NCBI GenBank assembly: GCA_014084085.1
Contig: NPFB01000008.1
Location: 264,826 to 328,825, forward strand
From: Hondaea fermentalgiana
Taxonomy: Eukaryota > Sar > Bigyra > Thraustochytrida > Thraustochytriidae
DNA length: 64,000 bases
Direction of reading: 5' to 3'
Both the position numbers and the translations under genes were made by a program. A model generated the notes under the pieces. The model was not told the DNA's origin. It made no database searches and saw nothing but the letters and a program-made list of their open reading frames with translations. Of this stretch, positions 38,001 to 47,923 are shown piece by piece (within the stretch, counting starts at the first letter, position 1; each line of letters begins with the position of its first letter).

Positions 38001-41000
38001 GCTTGCGCTGAGACTCACCTCGTGCGACTGAGAGCACACGCCGATGGGAATGGTCTCATTGAGGTAGAGCGCCGCGGAAAGCCTGCCATTTGCGTACCCG
38101 CGCTCGTCAAAGCCACCCTTGTACACGACGTGCACTACAAGCTGAATAACGACGAGGTCGTGAGGCATGAAGAAAGAATGCACGCGACCTTGTCGAAAAT
38201 TTAGAACCTGCTCATCAACATGATAGAGCCGCGTCCACGAGTCGCGAAGCAGAACTGCCGTCTTATCGTCGTCAGCCTCGAGACGATCTTCCTCTTGCAG
38301 GGTAAGCCGATAGTGTTCTGCGGAGTTGAAGACACGGTACTGCTTTTCGCCTTTGCGCCGTAGTCTCGCGTTGACACGATCGAGCCGCAGGAGCTCGTCT
38401 GGGTCATTGCCAAAGGAAAAACGCTGAATCAGCTGATAAGCCCGCATCTGGGCAACACTTCGTATGAACGGTAGGGCGAGATTTAGTTCTTCGGGAAGCT
38501 CGTAAAGGACGTCGATGATCTCATCCGTGAGCTCCGTTGGCCTGTAGTGCCGATAGTTGTGGACGTCTTCCTCCTCATAGAGCTCGGAGTAGCGGTTAAT
38601 GCACATATCAAGCGCGATCCATTCACGCTCATCTTGTGTCCTCGCCATTGGTGGTTTCCTCCGTACCTCACTGGCTAGATCTGCGTGAAACGTCTGTCTC
38701 GTGAAACCTGCTTTCTTGCCTGCACCACCGTTCCTGTCACCACCTGCGGATTTGCCCTTCGAAGAGCTAAAGACGAGATCATCTTGGTACTCATCGTCTC
38801 CATTCAGAGCCCCACTCTGAAGTTTCTCCTTATTTGCCTGTTCCTCTTGCTGTTGCTGATAGTCTGCTTGCGCCTTTCGTTTGATTTCCCCCGAACGAAA
38901 GAGTACGAGAGCGCCACTGATAAATTTGCGCTGCGCCACGACATTGGCACGATCTCGCTGCAATTGGGCGAGTCGACTGTCAACCCGGGTGATGCTTTCT
39001 TCCTGAGAAGTCACCTCCTCAGCCATGTACTCGATACGCTCCGCAATCGTCAGGCGCTCACTCGTCAAGTAGTTGATCAGTTCCGAGGTCCGAATACGTT
39101 GCATAACACCCGCCTGCCAAATGGAGCTGTCACAGTACTTGGTGTCAATGTGTCGGCAGCGCTCGAGCTCATCTTCAATATCCTGCAAACGCGCTTGAGC
39201 AATCTCATGGAGGCCTGTGATACTATGGTGTTGACGCACAGCCTCTTTGCGCCGAACACGCAACGATGCGTTTTCCTCGTCGAGCTCTTGTAGTAAACCT
39301 GTGAGGCGAGCGACCATATCGTCCATCTCATTCGCGCGCCGCTGCAGAATGATAGCGTCCGTCTGAATTCTGCTGTTCACCTTGCTAATATCGCTTTGCA
39401 TGTCTTTCAGCTTGACGTTGATGGCGTGAACCAGCGAGACGGTCTCATCTCGACTCTTGACCACATCCCCGAGCTCTGCGCTGGCCTGCTCAGCTTTACG
39501 CATGCGCTGTCGACTCGCTTTGCCTCTCGCACCCACGTGAGCAGTGGCGCGCAAAAGAATAATGGCACGCTCGAGCTCGGCAACGCGTTTGGCGCTTGTA
39601 TCACGCTGTGCTTGGGTGTCCTTGATCTTTGCGAGAAGTGCCTGTGAATGTTCAATGTCAAGAGCCTGTCGTTGCGCGATTCGGATGAAGTCTAGGCGAA
39701 TCTTGGATGCTCCGGATACTGAGCTGCCAAGAACAGCTGTAGTTTCCATGCCATCCTCTAGCGCGTTGATGGCCGCTTCTGCATCATCGTCGAGAAGGAC
39801 CTGCCGTGTAAGGTATCGTTTCGTTTTATCGCGCTCGAGCTTCCTCTTCACTTGGTCTTCCTCGCGCGCCTTATCCGTGTCGCGAGCTTTTTGCAGCTCT
39901 TCAAGCCTCTCCTTCACCAAAGCTTGTTGCTTGATCCATCTCTGCTCTTCACGCCAGGTGCGTCGGAGGTCTTTCGAGAAGCTGTCAGCGTCCATCATCA
40001 TGGATCGTTCTTCAGCCTCAGTTGGGCGATTTTTCCAAAAAAGCTCCATGCGGAGTCGCTTGGCCTCCTTTTGACGCAAAGCTTCGCGCTCTGCCCTCTC
40101 CCGCTCAATGGTGTCTCGAGATCGAGATCGAGCACGAGCTTTGCCGCGCCGTTGCGCACCGGCCTGGGTGCTTAAGTCCTCGTCATCCTCGTCTTCATCA
40201 TCATCAGACTCCGAACTCGAGTCCGTATTGGACTTGTTGTGATGCCGGCCTTTTCGTCTGCGCTGTGAGCGATGACGGCGACTGTGGGTACGATCAAGCT
40301 CGGCGAGACCGTCGGCGTCATCCTCCTGGGGAGATTCTTCAATGACCTGGCTTGGTGTTGTCACTGCTTCCTCTGAATCTTTCGTTGGAGCTTCTGGGCC
40401 AGCAGGTGATGCAATTTCCTGCTCTTGCTTTTCGGCAATCAGCTGGATGTCATTAATGTTGCGAAGTATACCATAGATTTGGTCAAAGAGATTGCTCATA
40501 AAATCTTGGCGGGACGACCAAACATTGTGTCCGGCTTTAAGCCACATGACATGGTTTTGTACTTGGTCCTGGTGCCGAATGCAATCACGTAGCGAGCTGG
40601 AAATTGTACGCGGCGCACCACGCGTGTTCAGAATGGTCTCAACGTGCATTGGTAGCACGAGTCTACTTTCTGTAGACTGAACAAGGACCATGGGCACGCG
40701 AAGAAGATGAAGAGCACTTCGAAGGTCTAGAAATTCCGTTCGGAGACTTGCGAGAATCCGCGACGCCTCGGGATGAACCTCTTCTGCAAGCGATGATCGA
40801 GAGGCTCGTAGCAAGGTCCTGTCAACGTGAGCAAACCCGTTCACGCTGACAACAGCCTGCAAATTGGTACATTTTCGGTACGCGGCCATGTGCATGGCAA
40901 CATTCGCTCCAACGCCAACGCCAGCGAGCACCCATGGCCGCTTTCGTCCTTTGCCTACACCAAGGTGATCCATGAGTCGATGCAGCCAGTTGGACAAAAG

Positions 41001-42068
41001 GACATTGCTCGGAGGTATGGCTGCTGGCCGAGTGTCCTTGAAGAGGCTCACGAGGATAACGCGAAGCCCTTTTTGCGCGGTAGTCCGCGCAAAGTCCCGC
41101 AATTCTGGAAATGGTTCCAGACAGTCTTCGACGAGAACGATGTCGACAAGATCTCGCACTGTGGATGAATAGACTTGGGCGTAGTCCTCAAAACTGAGAT
41201 CAAGGCCGCCAGAGGAGTTCGCGTCAGCTTCTGCTTTGGAATTTCCGGCAGCAGAAGCCCCATTCGCATCTTCGACGCGACCATTGCTCTTGGGAGTATG
41301 CGCGATTACATTTCGTATACACTTTGCAAAGGTAACGTGCTCCGCAAAGCAAAAGGTCGGCAAGCGCAGACACGTGGGTTCGCGTTGCTTTGAGCGGGGT
41401 CCTCTTCTCTTTTTGGTGGGACTTGGAAGGGAAGACGAAGGAAAACCCGCTTTCGTTCGCGCAGCATGGTCGTCTTCCTGATACAGCGCAAATCGGGCGG
41501 TCAGGCCCTTGATTGTGTGCTGCGGAGACCACGTGTTGAGGAAGTTGGTCAAGCGGTCGAGAACCTGTACCAGGTCAGGATCACTGCAAAGCGAGAACAT
41601 CGGGTAGTCGAGGGGGACCAGGTGCTTGGTTGGCGGCGTGTACCCTTGCACGCAGACGATTTGTCTTTGCCACTCGAGACTGCTGAAAACCTCAAAGAGT
41701 CGAGTCACGGATAGCTCCTCGCATTCACCCGACGTATACCAAATGAGGCATTGATTGTACGTAGTGCTCATTTTCAGGACAACGTCGAGAAGAACCCTGG
41801 GGTCGTCCATGGCTAGTAGTTCAAATGTTGCATCTCCAGAGGCCGCATCGGCGCGCATCAATTTTCGTGGGGCGCCAGACTCATAAAGCAAGGTGTCAGG
41901 AATTGCGCAAGGAAAGTGTTCCTTGCCATCGTCGCCCTCGCTGCTGCCGCCGCTATCGGCACCACGGGCCCTTTGCGCTTTCATAGTCCTGCACCATTTA
42001 TCGCCTGCTGTCCAAAGCGCTCGAAGCACCCATAGGCTTGCTTCATTGTCTTCGAGGGTGTTGTCCAT
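35097..42068 (-). CDS. 2,323-aa protein: degenerate alpha/beta-hydrolase fold, coiled coils, beta domain and IQ motifs
   Basis: One 7-kb open frame. Residues 1-540 have an alpha/beta-hydrolase layout: LVDIVLVEDCLEPFPE, RVILVSLF, WVLAGVGVGANVAMHMAAYRK (nucleophile elbow near 383), VPMVLVQST and WLKAGHN with a His near 511. The elbow reads GVGVG instead of GxSxG, so the catalytic Ser is missing. Long basic/acidic coiled coils follow (about 640-1060 and 1400-1560), separated by a conserved-looking helical block and a beta-rich domain at about 1300-1400 (VVIQLVVHVVYKGGFDERGY, ending YSITVLAET). Near 2195-2255 lie at least two IQ motifs (AIKIQSVARGHLGRR, IALQRVFRGFQARK) that would bind calmodulin or centrin. 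Coiled coils with IQ motifs suggest a cytoskeletal, basal-body or flagellar scaffold; this is inference. I do not recognise a named family. Confidence 0.75.
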   Translation of the reverse strand: MDNTLEDNEASLWVLRALWTAGDKWCRTMKAQRARGADSGGSSEGDDGKEHFPCAIPDTLLYESGAPRKLMRADAASGDATFELLAMDDPRVLLDVVLKMSTTYNQCLIWYTSGECEELSVTRLFEVFSSLEWQRQIVCVQGYTPPTKHLVPLDYPMFSLCSDPDLVQVLDRLTNFLNTWSPQHTIKGLTARFALYQEDDHAARTKAGFPSSSLPSPTKKRRGPRSKQREPTCLRLPTFCFAEHVTFAKCIRNVIAHTPKSNGRVEDANGASAAGNSKAEADANSSGGLDLSFEDYAQVYSSTVRDLVDIVLVEDCLEPFPELRDFARTTAQKGLRVILVSLFKDTRPAAIPPSNVLLSNWLHRLMDHLGVGKGRKRPWVLAGVGVGANVAMHMAAYRKCTNLQAVVSVNGFAHVDRTLLRASRSSLAEEVHPEASRILASLRTEFLDLRSALHLLRVPMVLVQSTESRLVLPMHVETILNTRGAPRTISSSLRDCIRHQDQVQNHVMWLKAGHNVWSSRQDFMSNLFDQIYGILRNINDIQLIAEKQEQEIASPAGPEAPTKDSEEAVTTPSQVIEESPQEDDADGLAELDRTHSRRHRSQRRRKGRHHNKSNTDSSSESDDDEDEDDEDLSTQAGAQRRGKARARSRSRDTIERERAEREALRQKEAKRLRMELFWKNRPTEAEERSMMMDADSFSKDLRRTWREEQRWIKQQALVKERLEELQKARDTDKAREEDQVKRKLERDKTKRYLTRQVLLDDDAEAAINALEDGMETTAVLGSSVSGASKIRLDFIRIAQRQALDIEHSQALLAKIKDTQAQRDTSAKRVAELERAIILLRATAHVGARGKASRQRMRKAEQASAELGDVVKSRDETVSLVHAINVKLKDMQSDISKVNSRIQTDAIILQRRANEMDDMVARLTGLLQELDEENASLRVRRKEAVRQHHSITGLHEIAQARLQDIEDELERCRHIDTKYCDSSIWQAGVMQRIRTSELINYLTSERLTIAERIEYMAEEVTSQEESITRVDSRLAQLQRDRANVVAQRKFISGALVLFRSGEIKRKAQADYQQQQEEQANKEKLQSGALNGDDEYQDDLVFSSSKGKSAGGDRNGGAGKKAGFTRQTFHADLASEVRRKPPMARTQDEREWIALDMCINRYSELYEEEDVHNYRHYRPTELTDEIIDVLYELPEELNLALPFIRSVAQMRAYQLIQRFSFGNDPDELLRLDRVNARLRRKGEKQYRVFNSAEHYRLTLQEEDRLEADDDKTAVLLRDSWTRLYHVDEQVLNFRQGRVHSFFMPHDLVVIQLVVHVVYKGGFDERGYANGRLSAALYLNETIPIGVCSQSHEVSLSASDAMGRFTLIHDPEEDGIPLQHGRYQVVVGAASLTQYSITVLAETCKSIKSVEFDARSEALALHDRLIEIDEATEHLTVSLYLSERKLSLVAGIVKDAEARCESLENEMAMIARVLLKRREREELGPGFTPEKGQDEEDFEIDEETLKKCTAKNLSKLEREFDKWVRLAASRRTEHHDCRRGTADMANAKRELREEKATKTSRLAALKRMGMVTEEEIALGVASRTAKLSAAAERDRQNAQTAIENILSEQSNADACWSDAYLILHPESAIRAGDPDPSLQAPEGTCNREDLLALMFTETETLQGPKAIIMHHLLRERAHPLERGCLVEPMLREPRMLRHEKLTFDVKAAEVVTDVDRRCRLVLVELERANESKDAFMDSSVLHSSEQRFPIRILRKELNRELDRLLLLQVKEQETFILKELRRKERDSLILAQATKEDDLAELMSSSDEEDEEEEEDDGDENDEGDDGDNEIGNAKARERQSKDDGNASDDDGDPDSTAARINAAKAKAAAERAFCQACNTSPCSYEPPVDLVKTEERKMELRKELEAVRRIDVNVKFVESTVARSVKQGGNSRMLRTDLLRELDAELISLERKIRLQIVDEELHMACASKSAFVETKALHGYKQVQWTQNVVLALENERGRLLGGEVVEELIDGVLDFMLEGWIFGERDSEVFKPATGDHDNEDNAGSTREPPAEKWASISRSVARRERRQKAVDMKADVKHQLDETENVLRFGIFTMTLMYFRAMTLLRKSRFDGRHGPGSHHRRRGANSIGMDAAAIAAERQRMQSTAAHVAGRKRAMDFAMEKASAGEKVRHARVEKRLEDERAKLQKRAQQARREATAAIKIQSVARGHLGRRAAVAWAARRLQIIALENLREAAAIALQRVFRGFQARKIAEDRRFELAEFVAAIRAAEAKEEEEEFFRQNPLQRIIHNARRLLRASRSPKPGIMDEGDDAILDPDPPGHF

Positions 42069-43255
42069 GCTTGCTCTTTGGTCTCAACGCTTCGGCATTC
42101 GAGGTTTGCTGCCTTTTTTATCTCCTCACGGGCCAAGACCGCACCTGCGACCAGGGCCGCGGACACGACCGCACGCTGCGAGCTCCAGTGGTCTCTGAGC
42201 TATGCAGTTTTTCCTTGGGACTGGGACGCTCTCCATCGTCCCAGCAACTTGAACATTCATGTCGGCGTGGCAACTAGGCCTTGCGGAGAAACGGTCTAAC
42301 AGACCTTTGTTTCGGGCCTAAGTCAAGGCGCACTCGCGCGCGAGAAAACCAAAAGGTGTGTTTCCCCAACTCCCCCACAGTGGACCTTTTGCCTCATGTC
42401 AACGACTCTCCTCGTACGGCGCGTCTTGGCGCGAGAAGGACGCACGGGCTGCATGCACGGCCCTGGCAAAGAAACACGGAGGCTCGAATCTGGCCGGGAG
42501 ATGGAAGCGCCAAGAATGCCTTGCGCGAGTGCGTGGTGGTATAGTATAGTAAAAGGCGAAGGTGGGTGGGGTCAGCAAGTCGCAGGTTGCCGAATTCAAT
42601 AAAGTCGTTTCTGTCGATTTATCTTGACTGGGGCCATGAAACAAAATGAGAAAAGTCTCGACAAAGGGAGCAAAAGGAGGAAGAAAGGAAGAAGGGAGGG
42701 AGGGAAGCTTGAAAGTGGATCGACGCGGAGGATGGCAGCTTGAGATTGGTAGTGTAATGTTACCTTTTACCACCTTTTTCCATAGATAGAGAGGCTGAGA
42801 GGAGAACAGCCATCGACCATTAAACTGCGGCGCGGACCCACGGGAAGAACATAGCCTGCGCCACTTGGCGCGGCCGAATGGACTTTTTGTCAGAGAAGCT
42901 AGCCGCTCAAGCTATCACCTTCTTCTGCCCAGCCCCCCCCCCAGGGTGCACATCATCACCACGAAGCTAAAGTCGAGACAGCGCGGCTCGTATTGCCGCA
43001 GACCAGGGTCATTGCGCATCTCACGCTCGCGCGCGGCGTAGCGCGCGTGGGTGCGTGAGGGAGCGAGGGAGCGAGGGAGCAAGCAGAGAGGCTCGCTTTG
43101 AGCATCGACGCATACGTGTAAAGGTGTCCGAGAGATCGCGTGCGAAATTCGCGCGCGAGGCAGATCTCGCGAGATAGATTTCCGAGGCACCCTGGAGTGC
43201 AAAAACTTGTTGCACCAGCAAGCTTCACAAGAGCGCGCTCTCGCCTCACGAAACG
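42069..43255. promoter_or_regulatory. 1.2-kb divergent intergenic region
   Basis: It separates the 2,323-aa gene (-) and the PP2C fusion gene (+). It contains a near match to the TAGGCCTAGG palindrome (TAGGCCTTGC near 42274), TATAGTATAGTA near 42541, a purine-rich tract at 42665-42715, a C9 run near 42935 and GAGGGAGC repeats near 43060. No gene is supported. Confidence 0.5.
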
Positions 43256-46200
43256 ATGGGGTGCAGCGCGTCAGTGCAGGTGCCTGATGGCCCAACATCG
43301 CTTTCGAAAGGCGGATCTCCGCTGACCTCCAAACAAGCCATGGCGCAGATTCGTAAGATCGGTAAAACTGCGCCGCGAAAGAAGCTCGAAGAGGCTGGTA
43401 CGTACGAGATCAAGGTTGACGGGAAACTCGTGCCTTTGCCCTTTGCATACGTGTCCCAGACAGGTTACTACCCCGATGAGCTCGACAAAGCGAACCAGGA
43501 TTCTCTTGTGACGCGAGAGGATATCGGCGGGAGGAACAAGGAGCTCGCCTATTTTGGTGTCTTTGATGGCCACGGGAAAGCAGGAGACCTGTGCTCCAAT
43601 TATGTACGAGCCGAGCTCTGGGAAAATCTCGAAAATGAGCCTGCTTTTGCCGAGGGCGACCTTTTCAAAGCCCTGGTGGATGCGCATGTTCGTACCAACG
43701 AGGAAATGCATGAGCAAGAATCAATGCAGGCCTTTTCGGATATGATGAGCGGGACAACTGCGATTTCCGCACTCTTTGAGGGCGACCGCGTGTTCATCGC
43801 AAATGTGGGAGATTCGCGCGCGATTGCCATTGTTGAGCATGATGATAAGCTGGTGTCCGTTCCATTGTCAATTGACCAGACGCCCTTTCGCAAGGATGAG
43901 CGCGAACGCGTCAAGCAGCAGGGTGCTCGTGTACTGACCATGGCGCAGATTGAAGGCTTTCAAGATCCAGACGAGGACGAATATGGCGATGAAGACGACA
44001 ATGACGGCGATCCACCGCGGCTGTGGGTTCAGCAAGGCAATTACCCTGGCACGGCCTTTACGCGGTCTCTGGGTGACCGTGTGGCTGAAACAATTGGAGT
44101 TCACGCAGTTCCGGAGGTTCTTGAGCGACAGCTTACAACCTCGGATCAGTACATTCTGCTCGCTTCGGATGGTGTGTTTGAGTTCATTACTTCGCAAAGC
44201 GTTGTGGACATCTTTAGTCGTTTCGAGCACGATTTGCTCAACGCCGCACGCGCGATTGTTGCCGAAGCCTACCGCCAATGGTTGCAGTTCGAGACACGTA
44301 CAGACGACATCACCTGCATTATTATTGATGTGCGTAGACTGGGCCAGAACCAGGTCAAGCTGCAGGAGCTGCTCAAGCGCAAAGGAAGCTACGGTGTCGA
44401 ATTTCTCGCACAAGAGATCAGATCGCAGCAAGTTCAGCATTCACCGGACCAGGCGCCCGCACCAGAAGCCGAGAGCGTGGGCGTGGACCCCAGCGAGGCA
44501 CATTTCGACCCCGCGAAGCTTGTTCATCTCGCGTCCTTTCGTTTGGATCGGGCACGGTCTTCCCTCCACGTGGCCAGCAGTACCGGGGAGGCCACGCCTG
44601 CGACGAAGAGCGACAAGAAGGATGCCATGCAAGAGCGAGGGCCCGAGGCGTTCATGTCGATGGAGTTGCGGCCCGTCCGACGAAAGGTGGCCAACAACGT
44701 TGGTGTTGTGCACTTTGACCCGGCAGAGCTTGAGGGGTACGAGCTCCCCGTGCACGACAAGACTGAGGGCGAACTCGAGGAACTCGAGGAAGCCTTACGC
44801 TCGAACTACATGTTTGCGCACCTGAGTGAGGCCCAGCGGCGTCGGGCAGCGAGCGCGATGCAAAAGGTCGAGGTGAGCACCGATGACGTGATCATCAAGC
44901 AATTTGACAAGGGTGACCAGTTCTACGTAGCAACGAGCGGGCGATATGCAGTTGAAGTGGCGGTGAACAAGATGATGGAAGATTGTGCAGGCAAGATGAT
45001 TCCCATTGAGGGCGAGTTTGAGGCGCCTCGCGAGATTATGGAGTACAATTGCGAGGGTGGATTCGCTCAGAGCTTTGGTGAGCTGGCGCTCATGTACAAT
45101 AAGCCTCGTGCGGCAACGATCACGGCACGGAGCGACGGTACATTGTGGGCATTGGAGCGCAAGGCCTTTCACTCTGTGCTCATGCGCGACTCGGCTCATC
45201 GCCTGGTCAAGGTGTTACGCAAGGTCCAGGCCTTTAAATCGCTCACGTACAATGAAGTTGCGCGTCTTGTGGACCTTCTCACAGAGTTGCGCTTCAAGAA
45301 GGGCGAGTACATTGTGAAGCAGGGTGATTTGGGCGACTCCTTTTACGTAATCAAGCAAGGTCGCGCCAAGGTCACGATAGACTCGGGAGACGGAGAGGAG
45401 AAGGAAGTAATGCGGCTCTCCGAGTACGAGTACTTTGGCGAACGTGCACTTTTGAACAAGGCTCCTCGTGCTGCAAATGTTGTTGCCACGGAGGATGTGG
45501 TTTGTCTGATGATCCGCAAGGAGCTCTTTGACGAAGTGCTGGGTCGCCTTCAGAACGTTCTGGCCAATGATGCGCGAGAGCGTGAGGCCGCTGCCGAGCA
45601 ATATCACAATGTGAGCTCCCTCCAGGACCTCAAGGTCTTTCCCGGAAGCTTCCCTATCCACGAAGGTACCATCTTTCGCGCGGCTGTTCGAGTAACCATT
45701 GGTGAGGATACGAGCAGGGTAAAGTTTGTCTCACTTCGACGCATCCTACAGCCCACGGGCGAGGAAGCTGGCGATATGCCTGCGCTCATCGCGAACGAGC
45801 TGGATATTCTCGGCAAGGTGGCCAAACCAACCTTACTGGCTCGTTTCGACAACCCGGACAAGCACGACATCACCTACCAAGTGTTTCAGCAACAGTTTGT
45901 TTCGGACCTTGCAGCGCTCGTGTCAACGCGGCCCCTGGATTCGGCATCTCAGATGCTCAAATTTGCGGTACGAAGCATTGGCGCTGGTCTTGTGCAGCTG
46001 CAGCAGCACCGGGGTATTCTCAGCCGAGGCATTTCGCCTGAAGGAATTCTACTCGACATCAACGGACAGCTCTGCATTGCGGACTTTCGCTATGCCAAGG
46101 TGACTGCGGGCTCGCGCACGTTTACGGCATGCGGAGTTCCGGAGTACATGGCTCCCGAAGTCATTTTGGGAACTGGCCATGGCTTTGCTGCAGACTGGTG

Positions 46201-46579
46201 GTCCCTGGGCATCCTCATAATTGAGGCCTGCACTGGGAAGAGTCCCTTTGCGGATATGCGTGAGCCAGATATGTACGCTTCCATTACATCGCAAACGTTT
46301 ATTCAAGACTTTCTCGCGACGAAGCTGGGCGACATGCACGGTCCCTGCAGCAAGCTCATTCGAGGTCTCCTGTCGTTCAATGCTGACTCGCGCTCGCACT
46401 TTGTCCATGAGGACGAGATGGACAATGTGCCCTTCCTTGCTCGCATCAAGCTGCGCGACTCGCCTCTTTCGCAGGCCGCGAAGGAGATCGCTTCTAATCT
46501 CATGAGGGCCGAGGCCAACAGCAGCGGCAGTTCCTTGCTTGTGTCGCCCATCCACAACAGCGCTGAGGGGCGCTTTTAG
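43256..46579 (+). CDS. PP2C phosphatase fused to two cyclic-nucleotide-binding domains and a degenerate kinase domain
   Basis: 1,107 residues. MGCSAS at the N-terminus is a good myristoylation (Gly2) plus palmitoylation (Cys3) signal, so membrane attachment is likely. PP2C domain (about 60-365): FGVFDGHG, SGTTAISALFEGDRVFIANVGDSRA, FTRSLGD, LLASDGVFEF, TDDITCIIIDV, with the metal-binding Asp residues in place. Two CNB domains follow, with phosphate-binding cassettes FGELALMYNKPRAAT (607-622) and FGERALLNKAPRAAN (727-742), PKG/PKA-R type. The last third is protein-kinase-like, with EYMAPEV and a DWWSLGILIIEACTG block, but HRD is replaced by SRGISPEG, DFG by DFR, and no clear ATP-loop or VAIK lysine is seen. 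The same domain order is known in plant and protist proteins. Probable role: cGMP/cAMP-tuned phosphatase signalling at membranes. Confidence 0.9.
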   Translation: MGCSASVQVPDGPTSLSKGGSPLTSKQAMAQIRKIGKTAPRKKLEEAGTYEIKVDGKLVPLPFAYVSQTGYYPDELDKANQDSLVTREDIGGRNKELAYFGVFDGHGKAGDLCSNYVRAELWENLENEPAFAEGDLFKALVDAHVRTNEEMHEQESMQAFSDMMSGTTAISALFEGDRVFIANVGDSRAIAIVEHDDKLVSVPLSIDQTPFRKDERERVKQQGARVLTMAQIEGFQDPDEDEYGDEDDNDGDPPRLWVQQGNYPGTAFTRSLGDRVAETIGVHAVPEVLERQLTTSDQYILLASDGVFEFITSQSVVDIFSRFEHDLLNAARAIVAEAYRQWLQFETRTDDITCIIIDVRRLGQNQVKLQELLKRKGSYGVEFLAQEIRSQQVQHSPDQAPAPEAESVGVDPSEAHFDPAKLVHLASFRLDRARSSLHVASSTGEATPATKSDKKDAMQERGPEAFMSMELRPVRRKVANNVGVVHFDPAELEGYELPVHDKTEGELEELEEALRSNYMFAHLSEAQRRRAASAMQKVEVSTDDVIIKQFDKGDQFYVATSGRYAVEVAVNKMMEDCAGKMIPIEGEFEAPREIMEYNCEGGFAQSFGELALMYNKPRAATITARSDGTLWALERKAFHSVLMRDSAHRLVKVLRKVQAFKSLTYNEVARLVDLLTELRFKKGEYIVKQGDLGDSFYVIKQGRAKVTIDSGDGEEKEVMRLSEYEYFGERALLNKAPRAANVVATEDVVCLMIRKELFDEVLGRLQNVLANDAREREAAAEQYHNVSSLQDLKVFPGSFPIHEGTIFRAAVRVTIGEDTSRVKFVSLRRILQPTGEEAGDMPALIANELDILGKVAKPTLLARFDNPDKHDITYQVFQQQFVSDLAALVSTRPLDSASQMLKFAVRSIGAGLVQLQQHRGILSRGISPEGILLDINGQLCIADFRYAKVTAGSRTFTACGVPEYMAPEVILGTGHGFAADWWSLGILIIEACTGKSPFADMREPDMYASITSQTFIQDFLATKLGDMHGPCSKLIRGLLSFNADSRSHFVHEDEMDNVPFLARIKLRDSPLSQAAKEIASNLMRAEANSSGSSLLVSPIHNSAEGRF

Positions 46580-47152
46580 TCGCAGCCGCGCACGTATTCG
46601 TTTTGCATAGTTCTCCCTTTTTATAAATGAATCTCACCTCCTACAGCAGGCACCACGATCAAGTGCGGAATGAGGGACGGACACCAACTCCACTCCTCTT
46701 CTCTCTCGAGAATCGTTCTCCGCCGTCTCCGCCACGATGTGGGGCCGTAAGGCGAGCGACACGATCTCAAGAGGAACGGGGACGCCTGCCACACCACTCG
46801 CACTCGCAGTCGCAGCGGTCACTGCCGCGCTCACGCTTTCGCTGCAGCTGCCGCAAGGAGCGCGCAGGCCGGGGGTCGCCGGCGACCTCGTGGCAGCGGC
46901 GGCCGGACCGGGCCTGCGTACGCCACCTCGCGGGCGACCCGGGCGCTTCCGCTGGCTCCGCTTGCCAGCTGCCCTGGCCGCCCTGGCGAGCCCNNNNNNN
47001 NNNNNNNNNNNNNNNNNNNNNNNNNNNNNNNNNNNNNNNNNNNNNNNNNNNNNNNNNNNNNNNNNNNNNNNNNNNNNNNNNNNNNNNNNNNNNCCTCGCC
47101 GCGGTCGCTGTCCAGGGCGTCCTCGGCGGCGTCGACGGCGTCCCCATCGGGC
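46580..47152. other. Spacer containing 100-N assembly gap (46994-47093)
   Basis: The gap lies 60 bp upstream of the first in-frame ATG of the CCCH gene. Flanking sequence is very GC-rich. The CCCH frame is open back to the gap edge, so the gene's true start could lie in the missing sequence. Confidence 0.8.
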
Positions 47153-47872
47153 ATGATGCACAAAAAGACGCACGCCGGGTCCGCGGACAGCGTGCGCGAC
47201 GGGACGGGCACGGGCGCGTCCAGCACAACCAGCAGCACGAGCGCGTCCTCGACCGAGCCCAACGGGCCCGGCGCCGAGGCCTCGCTCGCGCTCGCCGAGG
47301 GCCCCGCGGCCACCTCGCCCGACGGCAGCGCCGTCAACAGGGGGCCTCGCGAGCTTGGCGGTGCCAGCGTCGGCTCTGCCCCCGGCTCCGGTGGTGGCAA
47401 CAACGCGGACTCGAGCGTGAATGACGCCGCGCCTGCGAATGCGAATGCGGCGAACGGCGGCCCGGCCGTACCGCCCGGCCCTGGCGGCCCCGGCGGCAAG
47501 CAGGAACACACCAAGGAAGACCTTTACAAGACGGAGCTCTGCCGCAAGTGGCAGCAGACGGGCTCGTGCCGCTATGGAGACCGTTGCCAGTTCGCGCATG
47601 GGCTTTCGGAGCTTAGAGCACTAGTTCGCCATCCGCTGTACAAAACCTCAATGTGCAAAAGCTTCGAGGCCACGGGAGAGTGCCGCTATGGCAACCGCTG
47701 TCGCTTCATCCACGATGAGGACGAAGACTATCTGAACAGCCTGCCACGTGGCGTCGCCACGCTCAACATCACGCCGGCGGATGATCCTTCGTTTCGGCGA
47801 ATTCCTTCTGCGCCTGCAAACCTCGACACCTACAAGCAGGGCCAAGCTCCTCTTGCTGCGCACCTTCTTGCC

Positions 47873-47923
<51 letters not shown>

